Assembly: GCA_003162615.1 (NCBI GenBank)
Contig: PMNG01000138.1
Span: 1,317-11,150, forward strand
Length of the DNA: 9,834 nucleotides
Reading direction: 5' to 3'
Source of the DNA: Methanothrix sp.
GTDB taxonomy: Archaea; Halobacteriota; Methanosarcinia; Methanotrichales; Methanotrichaceae
Part shown: piece after piece, positions 7,462-9,834 of the stretch
Layout of the letters: each line of letters begins with the position of its first letter
Numbering within the stretch: position 1 is the stretch's first letter
The notes under the pieces: model-generated
Database searches by the model: none
What the model saw: only the letters and a program-made list of their open reading frames with translations
What the model was told of the DNA's origin: nothing
Program-made: the position numbers and the translations under genes

Positions 7462-7607
7462 AACGACGTTCCGTGCTTCGAGAAGCGCTATCACGCTTCG
7501 GGCCATGCATCAGGCGAGGACATCACCTGGGCCATAGAGCAGATCGACCCGGAATACATAGTGCCTATCCATCCGAGGCTAGGGATTGGTTTGCTAAGCT
7601 TAAATGA
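7462..7607 (+). pseudogene. C-terminal relic of an RNase J-like metallo-beta-lactamase protein
   Basis: The frame beginning NDVPCFEKR continues YHASGHASGEDITWAIEQID and PEYIVPIHP. The HASGHAS element followed by an acidic helix and an (I/V)(V/I)P(I/V)H strand is the typical end of beta-CASP/metallo-beta-lactamase RNases (RNase J and relatives), where the SGHAS and P-x-H histidines belong to the active-site region. After the final PIHP the reading moves to another frame, giving RDWFAKLK and a TGA at 7605-7607. That corresponds to the family's usual ending with a WFA-like motif, so a frameshift lies near 7574-7578. An in-frame TAG (7459-7461) lies just before the relic, and the catalytic HxHxDH half of the gene is absent. 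It probably records where a resident gene was destroyed when the operon arrived or by a later deletion. Assignment to the superfamily is good; the exact subfamily is uncertain. Confidence 0.72.
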
Positions 7608-7611
7608 TATC
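7597..7611 (+). promoter_or_regulatory. Candidate archaeal TATA region of the sedolisin gene
   Basis: The AT-rich stretch agcttaaatgatatc lies about 40-48 bases before the TTG start at 7645, a plausible distance for an archaeal TATA box plus a short leader. It overlaps the end of the metallo-beta-lactamase relic, so its AT content may be coincidental. No second element supports it. Confidence 0.2.
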
Positions 7612-7644
7612 TACTAGCCTAAACATCAGAATGGAAGGGTTCCG

Positions 7645-9372
7645 TTGCTCTCTCTAATACGAACCAAGATTTGCCGAAGATCGACCGCAAGTGTAGCCAT
7701 ACTTCTTGGCATCACTACCATTGCGATATGCATTTTCCCTAGTTCATTGGGTATAGGGAATAGCTCGGACTATTGGCAGCCACCTAGTGAATCTGGGTCT
7801 AATTTCAGATGGGATGGAATGAATTCTCATTTACAGAATGCTGGCGAACCAAATGGAATATCCCATTCTATGATCAATGAAATCTCCACCGGAGAAGAAC
7901 CTCCTTTGTCGAATTTGAAGCCGCTTCCGGGAAGCGAAAAGAGCATTCCTGAGAATACAATCGCAATTGGGTTGCCTGATCCAAATGAGCAAATAGAGAT
8001 TACCGTCATCCTCCGTTCATGGCCTGAAGATGGCAATTCCGCAATAAAAAATTTCGCGCAAGACAACGATCTGAAGGTAGTTCGGATTGATCCAGATGGC
8101 TACAGCGTCACGCTTTCAGGAAGTATTGAAGCTTTAAGAAAAGCATTTGGTGTTAAGTTGACGAATTATGCTAGTCCGAGAGGAAACTACCTTGGATACA
8201 GCGGCCAGGTGACATTGCCCGGAAGACTTGCCGATAACGTCCTGGGTGTTTTTGGGCTGGATAATAGACCTCTAGCCTATCCTTATTTTTTTCGTTTGAA
8301 GAACCTGCCACACATAACCTACACACCCAATCAGATGGCCAGCCTGTATGATTTCGATAGCAGTTTGGATGGGAGAGGTCAATGTATTGCGATCATTGAA
8401 TTTGGTGGAGGATACAGAGAAGAGGACATCGCCAGATATTTCAATTGGCTGAAGATGAGCCAGCCAGAGATTAGAGTTGTTTCTGTAGATGGAGCAGATA
8501 ATCCGCCTGGAAAAGATGACGATGCAGAGGTGGTCTTGGATATTGACACGGCCGGTGCCGTGGTTCCTGGCTCAAGGTTAGTTCTTTATTTTGCACCCAA
8601 CTCCGAACGGGGTTTCATAGATTCAATAAATGCCGTTATCCACGATAAAGACAATAAACCATCGGTGCTGTCAATCAGTTGGGGTGCAGCGGAGGATGAA
8701 TGGTCGCAGGAAGCCATTTTTTCTGCTACAAGGGCATTCGAGACTGCCGCCAAGTCAAATATTACAGTGCTGTGCGCTTCCGGTGATAGCGGTTCCAGCG
8801 ACGGGGAAAACGATTCTCTGGCCCATGTCGACTTTCCAGCTTCCTGTCCTTATGTAACGGGATGCGGCGGAACAAGTTTCAGTCCAATTGACGAGACTGT
8901 CTGGAATAACGGAAAGGCAGGAGGGGCGACTGGAGGCGGCATAAGCGACATCTTTCCCTTACCAACCTGGCAATTTAATGCCAGCGTACAGCCATCGGCG
9001 AATCCGGGGATTCATGTAGGCAGAGGTGTGCCCGACGTGGCAGGGAATTCTGATCCAAGGACAGGTTACGTTCTCATATATCGTGGAGTGCCTGTGGTGT
9101 TTGGAGGAACGAGCGTTGCAGCACCACTATGGGCAGGCTTGATAGCCCAGATAAACCAGGGATTGAAAAGACCCGTAGGATATCTAAATCCATTGCTCTA
9201 CACTAAGCTGGCTAATTCCAAGGCATTAAATGACATTACATCTGGAAACAATAGTGCCTATCAGGCTGCTCCTGGGTGGGATGCATGTACGGGACTTGGC
9301 ACGCCAAACGGTTTAGAGTTGCTTAGAGCCTTGATGGAGAATCTGAAGAGTTATACCAATGTCACTGATTGA
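7645..9372 (+). CDS. Secreted S53 family serine-carboxyl peptidase (sedolisin/kumamolisin type)
   Basis: Sedolisins are subtilisin-fold endopeptidases with a Ser-Glu-Asp triad, usually secreted and active at low pH after removal of a pro-domain. The 575 residues show an N-terminal signal (IRTKICRR, then the hydrophobic stretch SVAILLGITTIAICIF, about 15-31). A polar linker covers about 38-110. The pro-kumamolisin activation domain, about 115-217, includes GYSVTLSGSIEALRKAFGV. The catalytic domain runs from about 225. The candidate triad is E295 and D299 in EVVLD plus S490 in GGTSVAAP, with the oxyanion Asp D381 in SGDSG. The C-terminal calcium site is NDIT (D530) with GWDACTGLGTPNG (D546). 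Nothing essential is missing. The start is TTG at 7645, with ggaaggg a short distance upstream; no in-frame ATG precedes the signal peptide. Base composition looks somewhat more AT-rich than hsd, suggesting separate origin. It is not functionally linked to the restriction operon. Its substrate is unknown. Confidence 0.95.
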   Translation: MLSLIRTKICRRSTASVAILLGITTIAICIFPSSLGIGNSSDYWQPPSESGSNFRWDGMNSHLQNAGEPNGISHSMINEISTGEEPPLSNLKPLPGSEKSIPENTIAIGLPDPNEQIEITVILRSWPEDGNSAIKNFAQDNDLKVVRIDPDGYSVTLSGSIEALRKAFGVKLTNYASPRGNYLGYSGQVTLPGRLADNVLGVFGLDNRPLAYPYFFRLKNLPHITYTPNQMASLYDFDSSLDGRGQCIAIIEFGGGYREEDIARYFNWLKMSQPEIRVVSVDGADNPPGKDDDAEVVLDIDTAGAVVPGSRLVLYFAPNSERGFIDSINAVIHDKDNKPSVLSISWGAAEDEWSQEAIFSATRAFETAAKSNITVLCASGDSGSSDGENDSLAHVDFPASCPYVTGCGGTSFSPIDETVWNNGKAGGATGGGISDIFPLPTWQFNASVQPSANPGIHVGRGVPDVAGNSDPRTGYVLIYRGVPVVFGGTSVAAPLWAGLIAQINQGLKRPVGYLNPLLYTKLANSKALNDITSGNNSAYQAAPGWDACTGLGTPNGLELLRALMENLKSYTNVTD

Positions 9373-9834
9373 GTAAAAAGTCAGCCCGAAGAAAAATAAG
9401 AATCATATGCAGCAAATGCTTGGTCGAGGCCCTCAACCGGAACCTGAACTTGCAGCGAGTCAAGGTCCTCTATATCTGGCGGAACTACTCTTCCATCCTG
9501 AGCCGGTTGGACCGCAGGTTCCAGGACCTGGAGATCCGCCGAGCCTTTACAGTCTTTCAGCTCATGACCATTCTTGAAGAAGCCCGCCACTCCTTGATCG
9601 TCATCGAGCACGACCCCCTGCTCTACGAGAATGCCCAAGGGATGATTGAGTACGTCTCCCAAGGTTTGCACGATTCTGCCAAAGAGGCCGCAGTCCTGCT
9701 TTACTCACCTGGAACTGATACCTTCCTGGAGAATATGACCAGAAATGCCGACCGAGTATTCTACTTCGACGAGGGGCCGAGAGCTACGACGAAGCTTATT
9801 TCGAAAGCTTATCCAAAAGCGCAGAAGAGCCAGA
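9369..9834 (+). CDS. Unrecognised conserved-looking protein, open to the window edge (partial, start uncertain)
   Basis: One + strand frame is open from 9369 to the last base (155 codons). It reads like a folded cytoplasmic protein: CLVEALNRNLNLQRVKVLYI, LEIRRAFTVFQLMTILEEAR, then a hydrophobic strand LIVIEHDPLLYENA. Further on are AAVLLYSPGTDTFLENM and NADRVFYFDEGPR. Hydrophobic strands ending in acidic turns (VIEHD, YFDEG) suggest an alpha/beta Rossmann-like or P-loop-like fold, but no Walker A is present in this part and I do not recognise the family. The first in-frame ATG is only at 9564, inside clearly protein-like sequence. The start is therefore either the TTG at 9369, which overlaps the sedolisin stop, a later TTG such as 9420, or lost, making this a 5'-truncated gene. 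The N-terminal stretch SKKSARRKIRIICSKC is basic and contains one CxxC. The C-terminus lies outside the window. Confidence 0.6.
   Translation, partial: MSKKSARRKIRIICSKCLVEALNRNLNLQRVKVLYIWRNYSSILSRLDRRFQDLEIRRAFTVFQLMTILEEARHSLIVIEHDPLLYENAQGMIEYVSQGLHDSAKEAAVLLYSPGTDTFLENMTRNADRVFYFDEGPRATTKLISKAYPKAQKSQ

Noticed and set aside
1..9834. CRISPR array, tRNA/rRNA genes, insertion sequence or toxin-antitoxin pair
   Set aside because: I saw no regularly spaced repeats, no tRNA-like cloverleaf or CCA end, no transposase ORF with terminal repeats, and no small coupled ORF pair.

Overview
The window holds a complete three-gene type I restriction-modification operon (hsdM-hsdS-hsdR, 1460-7418, + strand), flanked by decayed genes and followed by a secreted sedolisin-type protease. 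There is no rRNA, tRNA or other taxonomic anchor. The best guess is a methanogen-like euryarchaeon: the window has a Ku gene relic of the short prokaryotic type, a relic of an RNase J-like metallo-beta-lactamase tail, and non-ATG starts. This assignment is an inference of low to moderate confidence, since all of these families also occur in bacteria.

Left part (1-1459). The window opens with the last 41 codons of a + strand gene, probably an exported beta-sandwich protein. About 300 bases without a gene follow, holding a short direct repeat and a long bulged inverted repeat. Bases 1195-425 on the minus strand are a degenerate Ku (DNA end-binding, NHEJ) gene. Almost its whole length can be read by switching frame twice and passing two in-frame stops. 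The Ku relic and the hsd operon diverge from a shared AT-rich intergenic region that carries three small palindromes.

Centre (1460-7418). hsdM, hsdS and hsdR are joined by ATGA overlaps, so they are one translationally coupled operon. HsdS (two target-recognition domains) and HsdR (PD-(D/E)XK nuclease plus SF2 translocase) look intact. HsdM is abnormal. Its N-terminal helical domain runs in frame straight into the last part of the methyltransferase fold, and the SAM-binding motif and the NPPF/Y catalytic motif are both absent. The ORF is 500 codons; I estimate that about 240 residues are missing. As written, this locus encodes specificity and restriction subunits but no working methyltransferase.

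Right part (7419-9834). Immediately after hsdR comes a 150-bp relic of the C-terminus of an RNase J-like metallo-beta-lactamase protein, with a frameshift and no body. A TTG-started, 575-residue S53 peptidase (sedolisin/kumamolisin type) follows, with signal peptide, pro-domain, Glu/Asp/Ser catalytic residues and calcium site. Overlapping its stop codon, a + strand frame stays open to the window edge and encodes an unrecognised cytoplasmic-looking protein without a convincing start. Overall this is an accessory region undergoing decay: two clear pseudogenes, one internally deleted enzyme and possibly a truncated gene. I found no evidence of a wholly new defence system. The points most worth checking are the methyltransferase-less type I operon and the Ku relic beside it.
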